Source: Leptidea sinapis
Taxonomy: Eukaryota > Arthropoda > Insecta > Lepidoptera > Pieridae
Direction: 5' to 3'
Assembly (NCBI RefSeq): GCF_905404315.1
Contig: NC_066272.1
Coordinates: 992,001 to 1,056,000 of the forward strand
DNA: 64,000 nt
Made by a program: the position numbers and the translations under genes. The stretch's first letter is position 1. Each line of letters starts with the position of its first letter. The notes under the pieces are model-generated. The model did no database searches, was not told the origin of the DNA, and worked only from the letters and a program-made list of their open reading frames with translations. This document shows, piece after piece, positions 1-12,150 of the stretch.

Positions 1-955
1 CTCTATTACTATTCTTTTGCAATATCTGGAACTATTGTTCAAAGAACTTATTCCTGGACAACGTTTTAATAGCCTCATCGAACGCATTCACCACCTCTAC
101 AGGACTTATAATCGTGTTATACCTCTTAGCTTATCTTTAATTTTCGGGAAATAAAAAAAATACAACGTGTGAGGTTCGTTGTATGTGAGGAGATGCTGTC
201 GTGATGAAGGACGTTTGTAATGCGGGGATATTTTTCAAAAAACTCTAGGAAAATATGATTGTATTTAAATACCAATTTACAGTAACTGATCATTATTTTC
301 GACGTTATTGTAATATCCTGATTTGCCCAAAACAGAAGTAAACCTTTTATTATCAAAGAATAGACTATTCTTAAATTTCATAGACAAAATTTCAAAAAGA
401 AAGACCCATTATATTGAGTGACTTTTTCTTTAAGGTTCAAGCAATGTGCCCAGGTTTTTTCACAGGAGAAAAAATCATTTTACGGCCCCACTTTGCAAGC
501 AGTTGTTTCTAGATATCCGGAAAATCATGCGGTATCCATTAAGTGCAAAGCTTCCGAACCGTAAGGTGTCCATGTAATATATACTTATTACAATACCAAT
601 ACAATGAACATATTACGGTCGCTTATGGTGTTTGTGATATAAAATCATTATTAGATGCGATAATATCAGTCGCCCGGCGACCATCACGAAAATCGTCACA
701 AAGATGTCCACATCTGAATTAACTGAACCGAGTACATACAGTTACAAATGGCAAGTCCTGAAACTCTCAGCATGGCCCACGCAGCATACTAATAATCAAT
801 TGAATTTATATAAAATAAATTGATTATTCAGATTTAAATTCAAATAGGTATATTGATTCTAAACAGGATATTGAAATTACAACTGAACGTCAGGATAGAT
901 TCTGGTAGACCAACCATTCGAAAAGATATCACTTAGATAGTCAAGCGCAAACATC
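1..955. other. no gene recognised
   Basis: AT-rich sequence without a convincing reading frame. The only local structure I noted is a perfect 13-bp palindrome (GTCGCCCGGCGAC) at 669-681. The reading frames here are short and have no recognisable motif. Confidence 0.5.
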
Positions 956-1016
956 TCCATTCCCAATAAATTGGTATCGTTTACAACGTCATTTATGCTA
1001 TAGGAACCTTTAACCT
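956..1016 (-). mobile_element. LINE-B relic, very short
   Basis: About 60 bp aligns by eye with the C-terminal coding region of LINE-B as seen at 10854-10915: both share CTCCATTCCCAAT, a run around GGTATC, and CCTTTAAC/CCTTTACC at the end. It is a heavily decayed fragment and could be chance similarity. Confidence 0.35.
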
Positions 1017-1204
1017 TTACCTATACCTAAAGGTAAAGGATAGGTTAAGAATTAATTTAATCAAAAATATCTCAACATACTTCATCCAAAAAAGATTTGT
1101 TCAAATAGTAACATAACATAATATTATAAAATATGTAAGCGAAGTTAACAGAAAAATTTCAATCAAAGGCCAAATGAATTTTACTTTCCTCCGTTTTCCT
1201 GGAT

Positions 1205-2195
1205 CTTCTTCTTCTTAGTCGGACACTCTTGTCAGAGTGGTCGTGGTTGCGCTGACGAGGTACATGGTGGAGTGTTCGGTGGGTCAACATCCTTTCTGAG
1301 GGTAGATCTCCTGGCGATGTGCTTCCATTTCTGACGGTTAGAGGCGTTGCGAGTACACTGGACTATGGTGGACTCAGTAGCCTTTGTGATGGCGTCTATC
1401 CAGCGGGTTGGCGATCGACCGCGTGCTCTCTTGCCTTCCACCTGGCCCTGAACTACCAGTCTCTCCATCGAGTTCTCATTTCTAGAGACGTGACCAAAGA
1501 ACTTCAGTATTCTTAGTTGCACAATTGACGATAGTCTGTCTTTAATACGAAGCTCTTTGAGGATGGATACATTGGTGCGAAATGCCGTCCACGGGATCTT
1601 TAGGAGGCGTCTCCAGCACCACATCTCTAATGCATCGATTTTACAGCGGTCCTGCAGTCTCAGAGACCAAGTTTCGGCTCCATAGAGAAAGATTGGAAAC
1701 ACAAGGCATTTCATCAATCTGACTTTAGTCTTCTTGGTAATCCTCCTGTCCCTCCAAATCTTTCCCAGTTGTTCCACTGCAGACCTGGTGATGGCGCACC
1801 GTCGTCTGATCTCGTCGCCACATCCTCCAGTACTTGATATAGTAGAACCAAGATAAATATAGGTCTGAACCACTTCACAGTTGGCTACATAGGGTACGTT
1901 GGTTCCAATTTGTTCGGCCCGGTCTACTATCATCATCTTCGTCTTGTCTCGGTTAATAATAAGTCCGAATTGGAGACTGGTACTTTCTAGACGGTTTAGA
2001 AAATTTTCCATATCTTCTCTAGTCTGTGCGAGAAGGGTAGTATCATCAGCGTATCTGAGGTTATTTATCACGCGTCCCCCAACAGATATTCCTTTGTTCC
2101 AATCTTCCAAGACAATGCGCATAATATACTCTGTGTAGATGTTAAAGAGTAATGGCGATAAGATGCATCCTTGTCGTACAGATGTACGTACTTTC
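1205..2195 (-). mobile_element. RTE-2 retrotransposon, 5'-truncated RT fragment
   Basis: The minus strand encodes the palm-to-C-terminus part of an RTE-clade reverse transcriptase. It is open from about 2195 (motif SVRQGCILSPLLFN, RT motif B) through an intact catalytic motif (RYADDTTLLA) to a stop at 1232. Then come GAETWSL and the C-terminal block RILKFFGHVSRNEN ... RGRSPTRWIDAI, typical of lepidopteran RTE-like polyproteins. No in-frame stop interrupts roughly 320 codons, so the copy is fairly young. The endonuclease and RT fingers are missing, as expected from 5' truncation during target-primed reverse transcription. The 3' end lies near the AAG-rich stretch at 1205-1218. An ATG at 2122 is internal and is not a real start. 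The clade assignment is from motifs only. Confidence 0.85.
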
Positions 2196-3371
2196 CTGGA
2201 TAGATTTTATGATTTTTAATTCATTTATATCGGATAAATAATTGTATTTCAATGTAGAAGCTTTAATGCATGAAACTTTATCACATTTTTATTTAAGACT
2301 ACCACCGGCGCTCTTTTGGTCACCAATTTTATACACTTAAAGCGGTCTATATTTTAAAATTGAACAAGCATTACTGTCATCTTACGATACTTTATTGTTA
2401 TAATCTCGATGAAATATCACCAGTTTTTAATTTACGAAAATAATATTTTTGCCCTCGTAATTTTCTCACGATCGTCGGTGATTAAATCTTCAATGAGATG
2501 AGAAAGGTAATTTGCAGAGTCGTTTCAATTTCATATTGATTTTGGGAGTCTAACCTAAAAAGTTTTATATAAGCGGAAGAATAATGACTGATGAAATTAC
2601 TTTCTTTCATAAATATAAAACTTTATTATCTTTTTTTTTAATATTTCATTTAACCAAATCTAGATATATTATTAAGATTATATAAATTATTGCAGATACA
2701 AATATAGAAACTTTCAAAATTAATTATGGTCCGTCTAGGATGGGGGATGAGAATTGCTTGTAACGTTACACACAATTTTTTGACTTTATTATTTAATAAC
2801 TGACAATTTTTCAGTTGAGCTAGCTGGAAACAACAAATATTTTAGGTTTCAATTTTGAGAGTAAATATCGTCTAGAAAAAGTTGTGATAGACATAATAAC
2901 AAGGACTTGAAGATATAATGACATAATTTATGACACTAGTCAAAAATAATAATGTAAAGAAGACCCGTTAAAGAAGAAAATAATAAAAAATAACTGTTTT
3001 GCCATTCACAGCATTATTAGGAGTGTATTCTATTTTAAACACCTAAAATTGACACAATATTAAGAAAAAATCTTATTTCTTGTAAATTCAAATATTTTTG
3101 AGGTTAATCTATACCCAACTCAACTGAAATGAAGGGACGCGAAGGTTGTGATACCTTTTAAATGAAAATAAAATAATTTTTCGTATTTTTCCTGATTCAA
3201 CGTCAGTGATATTTAAATATGGATTTTGTGTGGAGCTTAAGGGTATCCTTGACAAACCAATTATAGAACGAACCTATATCACATCCATAGCTTCATATGT
3301 CACAGTTATGTCATGCATCCTAAGCTCTTCCACTATTTTTAACCTTTTAATACGAGTATACCTCTTAAATT
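2196..3371. other. no gene recognised
   Basis: Very AT-rich sequence with short homopolymers. I see no coding signal, no terminal repeats and no match to the other repeats of this window. Confidence 0.5.
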
Positions 3372-3765
3372 ACAATAAATTAACTTATTATTTAATAACC
3401 TGAGGGCAGTGACTCCATTCCGAATCTGTTGTATCATTAAGAAAGTCATTTATGTCATAGTAACCTTTACCACAAATGTTTTTTAACAATTCTTTTGAAT
3501 ATCGTTAAACATTTGTTTTAAACATTTTGTGGTATCTTGTTGGTAAAACATATACATCGCCCTACAAAAGATTTACTAACTCGACTTAGCCGAGTAGTAG
3601 GCATTATAAGTTTATGTCTGTTCCTGGTGTTAACATTATGGTTATGATAGTTTCTATTAATTCAATTATGTGTCTATATACATACATTGCATTATCAAGA
3701 ATATATTGAGAAGCAACAGTTAAAATGTTAATTTGTTTAAGTTTTGCTTTCAATGATTCTTATAC
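3372..3765 (-). mobile_element. LINE-B fragment (C-terminal coding region)
   Basis: Nearly 400 bp aligns colinearly with the better LINE-B copy at 10820-11215. Shared landmarks on the plus strand are CCTGAGGGC, the TCGACTTAG...GAGTAGTAGGCATTATAA block (antisense of the MPTTRLS peptide) and AAGAATATATTGAGAAGCA. Stops and frameshifts are frequent, so it is older than the 10.6-11.4 kb copy. Both ends are truncated and no tail is present. Confidence 0.75.
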
Positions 3766-5493
3766 CTGATACTCTTGGCTTGGTACCTTTTAAGTACAAT
3801 CCTATTTGATCCTCTAATATCCTTTATAATCACGCATACTATTTGCTTAAAGAGGTTTAAAGAGTTTATTTTCTCATAAAGAACAAAAGTTCTCATACAT
3901 GAGAACAATGATTCTAAATAAATATAAAAGAAAACATAAACTTTATAGTTACGGCGACTTTAAACAATAATAAATGTTTAAAACACGCTTTGTTCTAATG
4001 TAACAATGCATCTATAGTAATTGACAGTGCTTTTTTAATTTAGCTTTAAATTTTGGGTAAGATTTTTCCTCAAATATTCTTTTTCTTAATATATTAGGGC
4101 TCCCTCAAACTGCATAGTTTTCGTACTATAATTTGTCCCAGCTTTAGTTAATTGTAGTTTATGTTTGTTTCGGGTACAATGTTTATGTTATTTTGTCTTA
4201 AAAGTGATTTTTGTATGTACGGAATTTTAGATTATTTTCCTCACTATTATGCATACTTTGTATTTGTATAACTGACACATTGATAGTTGATCAGTTTTCT
4301 TATATAGTTCTCTAGTCGGGAAGTGATAATCGAGTTGGAACAAAACTTTTAACAGTTTGTTTTGAGATATTTGAAGTTATTTAAAATAAGTTTTATATGC
4401 AGATCCCCAAATCTCTATTAAGTATACCAGCAAAGGCTTGGCTAATAAGTTATAAATTATACTACAGCCTTTATGTGGTATACGAGTATATACATCGTGC
4501 AGATTTACTCAAAGTCAATGATGTAATTTTTTTTTGTAAAACTACATTCTGATTTACTCTCTCGTATATGAGACATATTTTAAATAATTATTGTTAAAGG
4601 TGTCTCGATTCCCCTGGCATACAAATAAAATTGGTTGAACACGTCGTCGATTTTCCCGATCAAACGTATTTCTTTCATCCATTTATATCGATACGTCATT
4701 GATACTTACACATAATGCCTGTGCTTTGATGTTGACATAAAAGGGTTTTACAGGAAGGATGATCCGCAGGGAATCAAAAAATGTTGAAACATTTGATACC
4801 AAAGCAATCGATGGTAAATACGTGATTTTCGCTATGTTATAATATAATAGCTGTAATTCGCGACTTCTTGCGCGTTGACTTAACATCAATATAATATAAC
4901 CTATGTGTTAATCCAATTTACAATCCATCTTGGTGTGATTGAGTTAGGGTAGGTGAAGCACGTTGCTCTCCCTCAAACCGTACCTCAGCGTTGCTCAATC
5001 TATTCGCGGAGTTGATTCAGTGTATTTAATACTTATAACTGTATACTTAACAAAAATACTGTGTGATAACTATATAAATATGAGCAGCTGTGCCACGGAG
5101 ATTGTTAAGTAATAATCTAACCAATTAATCGAAATATGCTTATTATTTCCCGAGTTTTAAAATGTACTATAAAGTTAGTTGTAATAACTCAATCAAATGG
5201 ACAATTTAAAAAAAAAATAGACTACTCAGGTAAGGTATAATTTAAATAATATTTTATATTACATGCATTTTATAGAATACCTAAATTAATTACATTGCCA
5301 GTGACGTATATTTTCAATGTTAACTACAAATAAAATGAATATAATATCTTATTCCCCAGAATTATTTACATGACTGACTGATTTTAAATATTTATGTAAT
5401 TTAATTTTAAGCTGCTAACATATACAGATACGATTCCTAATGTTTAACTGTATGTTATTGTATTTTAAGCTATTTACACTGTGTTTCAATTAA
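3766..5493. other. no gene recognised
   Basis: AT-rich. A 68-codon minus-strand frame at 4683-4889 has no recognisable domain. A small GC-richer patch at 4925-5010 also shows nothing I can assign. Confidence 0.45.
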
Positions 5494-5633
5494 ATTCGAG
5501 TCATGGATGTTTATATTTTGTATTTATGTATGTTTAAGTAAGTATATTGCATTAAATATATCGTTGTCTTGTGCCCATAGTACAGGCTATGTCTAGTTTG
5601 TTGTTTGTGTCAATATTAATATAATATACTTAT
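5494..5633 (+). mobile_element. SINE-1 fragment (body and 3' end)
   Basis: It contains the SINE-1 body order: GAGTCATGGATGTTTA, then GTATGTTTAAGTAAGTATAT, then TTGTCTTG.GCCCATAGTACAGGCTAT, then TGTGTCAATATTA. The tRNA-related head and the GGGGCAAGATAATTT segment are absent or decayed. The orientation is the same as that of the 14.3 kb copy. Confidence 0.7.
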
Positions 5634-5705
5634 TAATTGATATTTATCAAACATGTTAAGACATCATAATTTGTGTTGCTAAAATATAGTACTAGATGCT
5701 ATTGG

Positions 5706-6160
5706 TTACTTTTTTTTATGGAATAGGAGGACAAACGAGCGTACGGGTCACCTGTTGTTAAGTGATCACCGCCGCCCACAATCTCTTGCAACACCAGAGG
5801 AATCACAGGAGCGTTGCCGGCCTTTAAGGAAGGTGTATGCGCTTTTTTTGAAGGGACCCATGTCGTATCGTCCCGGATACACCGCACAAGGAAGCTCATT
5901 CCACAGCTTTGTAGTACGTGGCAGAAAGCTCCTTGAAAACCGCACTGTGGAGGACCGCCACACATCCAGATGGTGGGGATGATATCCTTACTTGTGGCGT
6001 GTCGTGCGAAGGTGGAATTTGGCGGCAGGAATCTGGTTAAACAGTTCTTCGGAACACTCCCCGTGATAAATGCGGTAGAAGACACACAATGAAGCGACGT
6101 CTCTACGCAACGCCAAGTGATCCAGCCGTTCACAGAGCACTGGGTCCCCCCCAATTCTAT
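5706..6160 (-). mobile_element. LINE-A, 5'-truncated 3' end
   Basis: The minus strand encodes the C-terminal end of a jockey/CR1-type LINE protein: VLCERLDHLALRRDVASLC, FYRIYHGECSEELFN, then after a one-base frame change VWRSSTVRFSRSFLPRTTKL and GRYDMGPFKKSAYTFLKGRQ. The 3' end is the T-run at 5709-5716, i.e. an A-tail on the minus strand. The copy stops abruptly near 6160, just after the GDPVLCERL block. The sequence from 6160 to 6240 is open in the same frame but I do not recognise it. This is the most repeated family in the window. Confidence 0.85.
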
Positions 6161-6495
6161 CTAGATGATCACACAAGAATACATAGTGTAATAGCCTCAC
6201 ATTAAGTTGAAGTTTCCTCAACTTATCAGCCCATATCTACTCTCGTAAACTTTGAACAATGAATGTAATTCTGACGCTTCATTGAGCTCCTTAAAACTTC
6301 TACGCTAACAAGTTAAGTTCTGAGTCATAGAGTTGTCTCATAGTTACTGGTCATATACGTTAAGTTACAGTTTAATTTTAGTTGTTATTAGTTATAGGAT
6401 ACCATCAAATGTTATCATTTATTTAAAGAGAAATATATGACATAATTTTTTTTTACAAAACACTTAAAATGTGGAGGTATCTTAATCCTTGTTTA
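6161..6495. other. no gene recognised
   Basis: Flanking sequence between the LINE-A copy and the target-site duplication of the complete RTE. The first 80 bp stays open on the minus strand. The rest is AT-rich with no feature. Confidence 0.4.
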
Positions 6496-6507
6496 TCTAA
6501 GAGTATA
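6496..6507. repeat. target-site duplication, left copy
   Basis: TCTAAGAGTATA occurs here directly next to the ATA-repeat tail of the RTE and again at 10448-10459 directly upstream of its 5' end. Twelve of twelve bases match, which fixes both ends of the element. Confidence 0.85.
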
Positions 6508-9500
6508 ATAATAATAATAAAGCCTTTATAAATGATTTTCCATTTGATTTCTACATTTTAGTGTTAGTATGTTAGTACGGTTAGTCGACAAACATGATTA
6601 TTTTATTATTAACTTTTATGTTAGTAAGTTATGCATGCGCTATGTTAGTTTTCTTGATTATTTTCAAATGGATCCAAGTTGGGTAAAAGCCTCCTCCATT
6701 CCTTTCCATTCCTTTCTATTTTTTCCTTTTTCGAGCCAGTTAGTTCCGCCAATCTCTCTAATCTCATCGGTCCACCTTTTATGTGGTCTGCCCACATTTC
6801 TCTTTCCTATAGGTCCCTTCCATGTTGTGGTCTGAATGGTCCATCTAGCGTCTGTTAGTCTGGAAATTTGTCCGGCCCATTGCCACTTTAATTTTAATGC
6901 TTGATTTAAGGCATCAGTTTTCTTCCTTATCTTCTGGCTATGTATCTTAGTAATATTTCTTAATTTAAGCATGCTTCTTTCCATTCCGCGCTGACATGTC
7001 CTAATTAAGTGTTGTATTTTCTTCGTAAACGAAACGTAACGTAACGTACTTCGTAACGTAGCCATGTTTGGCAGCCATATAACAAAGTTGGATGAACACA
7101 GGTTTCCATTACCGTTTTTTTGAATTCTAAGTTGTAGTTTCCTTTTAAAATTTCCTTCTGGCTCCAATATTTTTTCCAGGCTAGATTTATTCGTCGGTTT
7201 ATTTCCTCTTCATGACCTATTTTATTGAAGGATATCAGCTTTCCTAGGTATATATATTCATTCACAAAGTCAAGTGTTTGTGATCCGGCGCTTATTGGTA
7301 CTGATAGACCATTTGTCATAATTTTTGTTTTCTCAAAATTCATTTCCAAGCCTACTATGGCACTTGCTTCATGTAACTGATTAACCATAGATTCCAGTTG
7401 CTTTGGGTTCTCATTAAAGATGACTATATCGTCGGCAAATCGAAGATGACTTAAGAAATCTTTGTTGATCATTATACCTCTATTCACCCAGTTTTTGTTG
7501 TTAAAAACTTCTTCTAGTACGGCTATGAATAATTTAGGAGAGAGTGGGTCTCCTTGTCTGACTCCTCTTTCAATCCTGATGTCTTTTCCTTTAGTTTCTA
7601 ATTTAACTTTGCAAACACTGTTCATATATATATTTATTATTATCTTTATGTATTTTGAGTTGACCTTTAGATTATTTAGAGTATTCAATATGGCTGTGTG
7701 GCTAATGCTATCGAAAGCTTTGCTGTAGTCCACAAAGGCTATGTAGAGGGTTTTATTATATTCTTTGTACTTCTCAATTATTTGTTCGGCCGAATGTATA
7801 TGATCCATTGTTGTGAAACCGGATCAGAAGCCAGCCTGTTCTTTGGGTTGTGTGGCATCTATGCGTTCTGTGATCTGGCTTAGTATTATTGATGCAAACA
7901 GTTTATAAATACTAGACATAAGACTAATGGGTCTATAGTTTGTTATATTATGAGGGTCTCCTTTTTTGTATAACAGTACTATTTCTGAAATAGTCCACTG
8001 CAAGGGTATGGTTTCTGTGGTTAATATTAAGTTGAAAAGTCGAGTGAGATGAGTTGTTATGGCGGGTATTCCTATTCTTATAGCTTCGGTCGTGATTCCA
8101 TGCGGACCAGGACTTTTATTCAATTTCATTTGTTTTATGTGTTTTATAACTTCCGTGTCTTTGATTTCCATAACATCAGTGTCGGTAATATTTGAGTACT
8201 CGAAAATTTCATTTTCTGTGTGTCCATCCGTACATTTATAGAGCTTCCTGTAGTAGTCAGTAGCCTGTTCTAGTATGTCCATTCTTGAATTCGTTTCTAT
8301 TGAATTTTTTTGCTCAGTTTTTGTATCCATTTTTTATGTGATATTAATTCTTTCTTTGCCCGTTTTGTACTTCTATATTTAGTAAGATTGGTTTCTATTA
8401 TTCTTTTTCTATATATTTCGTAGTCTTGTTTAATTGATTTTTTTTGTTCTTTGAATATTTTACTAAGTTCATTTCTAGTTTTTCTATCTTTAAGTTTTGT
8501 TTTTATAAGTTCTGATCTTTTTTTCAATAGGCTTTTTGTTGTGTCATTTAAGATATTTTTTGACTTTTTTTGTATTTAGTTTTAAATTTAACCCCTTAGT
8601 AATAGCTTTTTCCAATGTATCGTAATATGTTTGTACATTATTTGTGTTTTGTTTTCCTTGCTCGAATTCTGATAAACATTTCTTTAGTTGTGTGATATAT
8701 AGTTCTATTTCTTGTAGTGTGGTCGGGTGTTTTAAAGTTGTTTTAAAGTTTGTTCTTTTCTTCTTTTGAGTTCCAATGTTTAATGTAGCGCGTAGGGGTC
8801 TATGGTCTGAAGCAAAGTTAATATTTGTAATAACTTCTATATTTGTAATTAGTTTTGGTTTGCTACATAATATAAAGTCAATTTCATTTTTTGTTAATTG
8901 GTTTGGAGATATCCACGTCCATTTTCTACTCTCTTTTTTTTTGAAGTATGTGTTCATTATTGACATTTTGAATTCATTTGCAAATGAGATAAGTTGCTCA
9001 CCTCTTTCATTTCGTTTACCATAACCGTATCTGCCCATAATAGGGTATTCATGTTCTTTCGGCATTCCTATCTTTGCGTTAAAATCTTCTATAATGATTA
9101 CAGTACCGTGCGATAGGTCGAGAGCCATTCTGATGTTATCATAGAACATTTCTATTTCATTTTCCGTTGCTTTCTCATTTGGGGCATATACTTGTATGAT
9201 AGAAAGATATAGCTTTGCGAATTTTAACTGTAGGAGGGCTACTCTTTCCGAGATTCCTTTATAGTTTACTATATTGTTTTTATGAGTTTTATTTATAAGG
9301 AATCCGACTCCGTATAAGCCTTTAGTCTCTCCTATGTAACATAATATATGGTCAGTGTACTCTTCGAAGTTGCAGTTGTTCCTTCTGCAGAGAGTCCCAT
9401 TACGTCGAAATTGATGTTTTCAAGAGCGTGTGATAACTCTAGGTACCTTTCATAAGATGATATGGATCTTACATTGTATGTACATATCCTTAGTAGATTG

Positions 9501-10447
9501 TTTCTTGGGTTAGTCTTATAATTTTGTATGTACGTTTTAGATGGAGGGTATTGGTCTATTTTCCCACGAAGACCACTCGTGTTGGGAAATGTTTTTCTAA
9601 TGTTATGGTTACTTACTTGTTCTTTTGTGTGCGGGTTGTTTTGGTGGCCGATTGCTTTTTGCTAACTACTGTGCTCTCCTGTGTTTTGTTGTTTTGATGA
9701 GAATGGAAATGAATCTGATCTGCAGCGTATTAAATCGAAAGCGTTGACGAGACTTGTATTCGTTGTAGTTTTTTTGTTATATGAAGCGTATTGCTTTCGC
9801 GGATTTTGTGCTATCTCTGGTGATGTCAATTCTTTTCTTTTGCGGTTCTTCTGGTTTCTGTGTTTACCTTCCTTGATTATTAGTTTTTCATAACTTATTA
9901 CCGCGAAGTTTCCATTCTTTCATTCTTCCATCATTTTTTCCTGTAGTTGTTTTCTTATTGCTAGTACTTCCTTGGGGAAATCTTCTGTGATGTAAGCATC
10001 TTTCAATTTTCTTTGATTTTTTTAGTAGATCATTTCTCAACCAATAATTTGTAAAAGATATTAATATTGGTCTGGGCTTACCTTTTTCCCCTTTTCCAAT
10101 TCGAAAAATGTTGTCAATATCCCTGTTGGAAACATTTATTAGCATTTCATTTTTAAATTTTTCGACTGTCCATTCTAATAATTGTTTCTGTGATTGTTCC
10201 ATTTCTTTTATGCCGAAAATTATTAAGTTTTTCTTCCTTTCTTTGCGCGCGTACATTTCCAATTTGTTTTTTAGATTGCTGTTATCTCTTTTTAGTTCTT
10301 CAATTTCGAGTACTAGAGGTTTTAATTTTTCGTCTATTTGTGATAAAATTTCTTTAGTTTGGTTGTTCATTTCTGTCTTTATTTTGTCAAAAAACAATTG
10401 TAATTGCGATTCCATGTTGATTCTGAAAGTTGTATTCACCCGTGGTC
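6508..10447 (-). mobile_element. RTE-1 retrotransposon, essentially full length
   Basis: A 3.94-kb non-LTR element on the minus strand, bounded by a perfect 12-bp duplication. It has a very short 5' leader of about 32 bases, one long degraded polyprotein reading frame, a 3' UTR of about 150 bases and a tail of ATT repeats (TTATTATTATTATTA at the 6508 end). The short leader, fused endonuclease-RT architecture and trinucleotide tail fit the RTE clade. Length and domain order indicate a complete copy rather than the usual 5' truncation. Two partial relatives lie at 38.4-39.3 kb and 44.3 kb. Confidence 0.9.
6664..10415 (-). pseudogene. RTE-1 polyprotein (coiled coil, AP endonuclease, reverse transcriptase), inactivated
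   Basis: Start chosen at the ATG at 10415 (MESQLQLFFDK); a GTG eight codons upstream is not a plausible start. Order of parts: a charged coiled-coil region and an RRM-like block (RPILISFTNYW), then the endonuclease (RICTYNVRSISS; DFNAKIG; KWTWISP; FASDHRPL). A basic linker follows, then RT fingers (KLNKSPGPHGI; NYRPISLMSSIYK), motif A (VDYSKAFDS), motif B (RQGDPLSP), an intact catalytic motif C (FADDIVIF), and the thumb and C-terminal block (LKWQWAGQISRLTD ... GRPHKRWTDEI). Defects: several stops in the 9150-9890 stretch, a frameshift near 8540 compensated near 8310, a CGA-to-TGA-type stop in QAGF*SGFTT near 7822, and a small insertion near 7030 that shifts the C-terminus. It is no longer translatable, but the decay is mild. 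Confidence 0.88.
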
Positions 10448-10459
10448 TCTAAGAGTATA
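10448..10459. repeat. target-site duplication, right copy
   Basis: Exact copy of 6496-6507, lying immediately beyond the 5' end of RTE-1. Confidence 0.85.
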
Positions 10460-10627
10460 TTAAATGTTTAATGTACGTATTGCACTCATATCTAGATGTT
10501 CATTAACACTATCCCAGACACCTGTTTATCTAACTAAAATCTCGCTTCAACTCGTATTCGTTACAAAACTACATCATTTTGGTTTACAGAATTAAGAGCT
10601 GCATGCTACTAAACTAGCATTACATAA
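10460..10627. other. no gene recognised
   Basis: Short AT-rich spacer between RTE-1 and the tail of LINE-B. Confidence 0.4.
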
Positions 10628-11440
10628 TTCAAATTCAAATTCAAATAGGATGTGAAATCACTTATTGAAAGTAAAAAAAACTACCACCCATTTCCAAAAT
10701 GAATGCCTCAGGCCTGAGAAGAATGGGCGCAACAAACTCAGCGGGCCTTTTTTATTCATGAAAAATATGTTTTACAATAAAAGTAACATTTACAAAGTAA
10801 CAGAGTAACATTGTACAATTAAACTTATTATTTAATAGCCTGAGGGCGGTCGCTCCATTCCCAATCTGTGGTATCATTAAGAAAGTACGTCTTATGTTAT
10901 AGTAACCTTTACCACACAAACGTTTTTTAACAATTCTTTTGAATAACGTAATACTTTTGTTTTGAACATTCTCTGGGATCCTGTTGTACAAGCATATACA
11001 TCGCCCCACAAAAGACTTGTTCAATCGACTTAGTCGAGTAGTAGGCATTATAAGCTTATGTCTGTTCCTGGTGTTAACATTATGGTTATGACAGTTTCTG
11101 GCAAAAATTCACTTATGTGCCTATGAACATACATTACATTATCAAGAATATATTGAGAAGCATCAGTCAAGATGTTAATTTCTTTGAATTTTGCTCTCAA
11201 TGATTCCTTAGGACCTAGGTTATAAATAGCGCGAATAGCCCTGTTCTGCAGCACATATATATTGTATTAATATCGGCAGCGCTGCCCCACAGCAATATAA
11301 CATAGGACATAATACTATGGAAGTAACTAAAGTATACAAGTCGCGCCGTATCTATGTCAGTTAATTGTCTAATATTTTTAAGCGCGTATGCTGCAGAACT
11401 AAGTCTGTTCGCCAATTCTTCAATATGGGGGCCCCGTTGT
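10628..11440 (-). mobile_element. LINE-B, 5'-truncated copy with tail
   Basis: Best LINE-B copy in the window. On the minus strand the RT C-terminus reads LRNIRQLTDIDTARLVYF-like sequence, then RAIRAIYNLGPKESLR, then YVHRHISEF, then MPTTRLSRLNKSFVGRCICL and RIVKKRLCGKGYYNI. A conserved 3' UTR follows (antisense of TCTCAGGCCTGAGGCATTC-like sequence) with a terminal array of AATTTG units at 10628-10647. Microsatellite tails of this kind are typical of CR1/jockey-group elements. Two or three frame changes are present. The 3' end is shared with the copies at 21.7, 54.0 and 62.3 kb. The upstream limit is near the GGGGCCCC at 11428-11435. Confidence 0.85.
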
Positions 11441-11529
11441 AATTTTTTAATAATATTTTATTTACCATAAGCCTATAGAACCAGTTTTTGAATATATTTA
11501 TAGTATTATAATGATAGATTATATTATTT

Positions 11530-12150
11530 ATTTTTTTATATGAGAGGGGGCAAACGGGCAAGAGGCTTACGGGATGGGGAGAGGTGAGGCAACCGCCCAT
11601 GGACATCCGCAACAACAGTTGTGTCGAGAAATGCGTTGCCGGCCTTTAAGGTATTAAAGTAGGGAGTATGCTTTTTTCTTGAAGGTCCCTAAGTCGTATC
11701 TGTTCGGGAAGACCGCTGCCGGTAGTTGATTCCACAAAGTGGCTGTACGAGGCAAGAAATTTCGAACAAAACGCGCGGTTGTGGAATGCCAGACGTCTAC
11801 GTAATGCGGATGGTACTTTGCACGTAATGTCCGGTGGTGGAATTCGGCCGCTGGAATCAACCCGAACAGCTCCTCTGAGCACTCCCCGTGATAAATGCGG
11901 TAGAAGATGCAGAGAGAACCCACATATTTACACAATGCTAGAGAATCAAGCCGATCGGAGATGACTTGATCGTCGATGATTTGAGCGCTCTTCGTTGTAT
12001 GCGGTCAAATGGAAGAAGCTGGTACTGGGGAGCACCCGACCAGAGGTGAGAACAGTACTCCATGTAAGGCCGAATTTGCGCCTTATAAAGTTGCAGGCGG
12101 TGGCTTTTAGTGAAGTACTGTCTCGCCTTACTGAGTACACCAAGCTTGTT
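11530..12150 (-). mobile_element. LINE-D, LINE-A-like fragment
   Basis: The minus strand encodes a protein end closely parallel to LINE-A but clearly divergent: KYVGSLCIFYRIYHGECSEE, LIPAAEFHHRTLRAKYHPHY, VWHSTTARFVRNFLPRTATL and NRYDLGTFKKKAYSLL. Upstream the frame reads ARQYFTKSHRLQLYKAQIR and EYCSHLWSGAPQYQ with frameshifts. The 3' end (antisense GGGGGCAAACGGGCAAGAGG near 11545) differs from the LINE-A end. I treat it as a sister family, 5'-truncated. Confidence 0.75.

Noticed and set aside
5755..5982. Plus-strand open frame RRPQSLATPEESQERCRPLR and its near-copies at 14.1, 14.8 and 54.1 kb
   Set aside because: It recurs only because it is the antisense of the LINE-A C-terminus; the sense strand carries the protein motifs.
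10108..10452. 114-codon plus-strand frame rich in Leu, Ser and Phe
   Set aside because: Antisense of the coiled-coil region of RTE-1.
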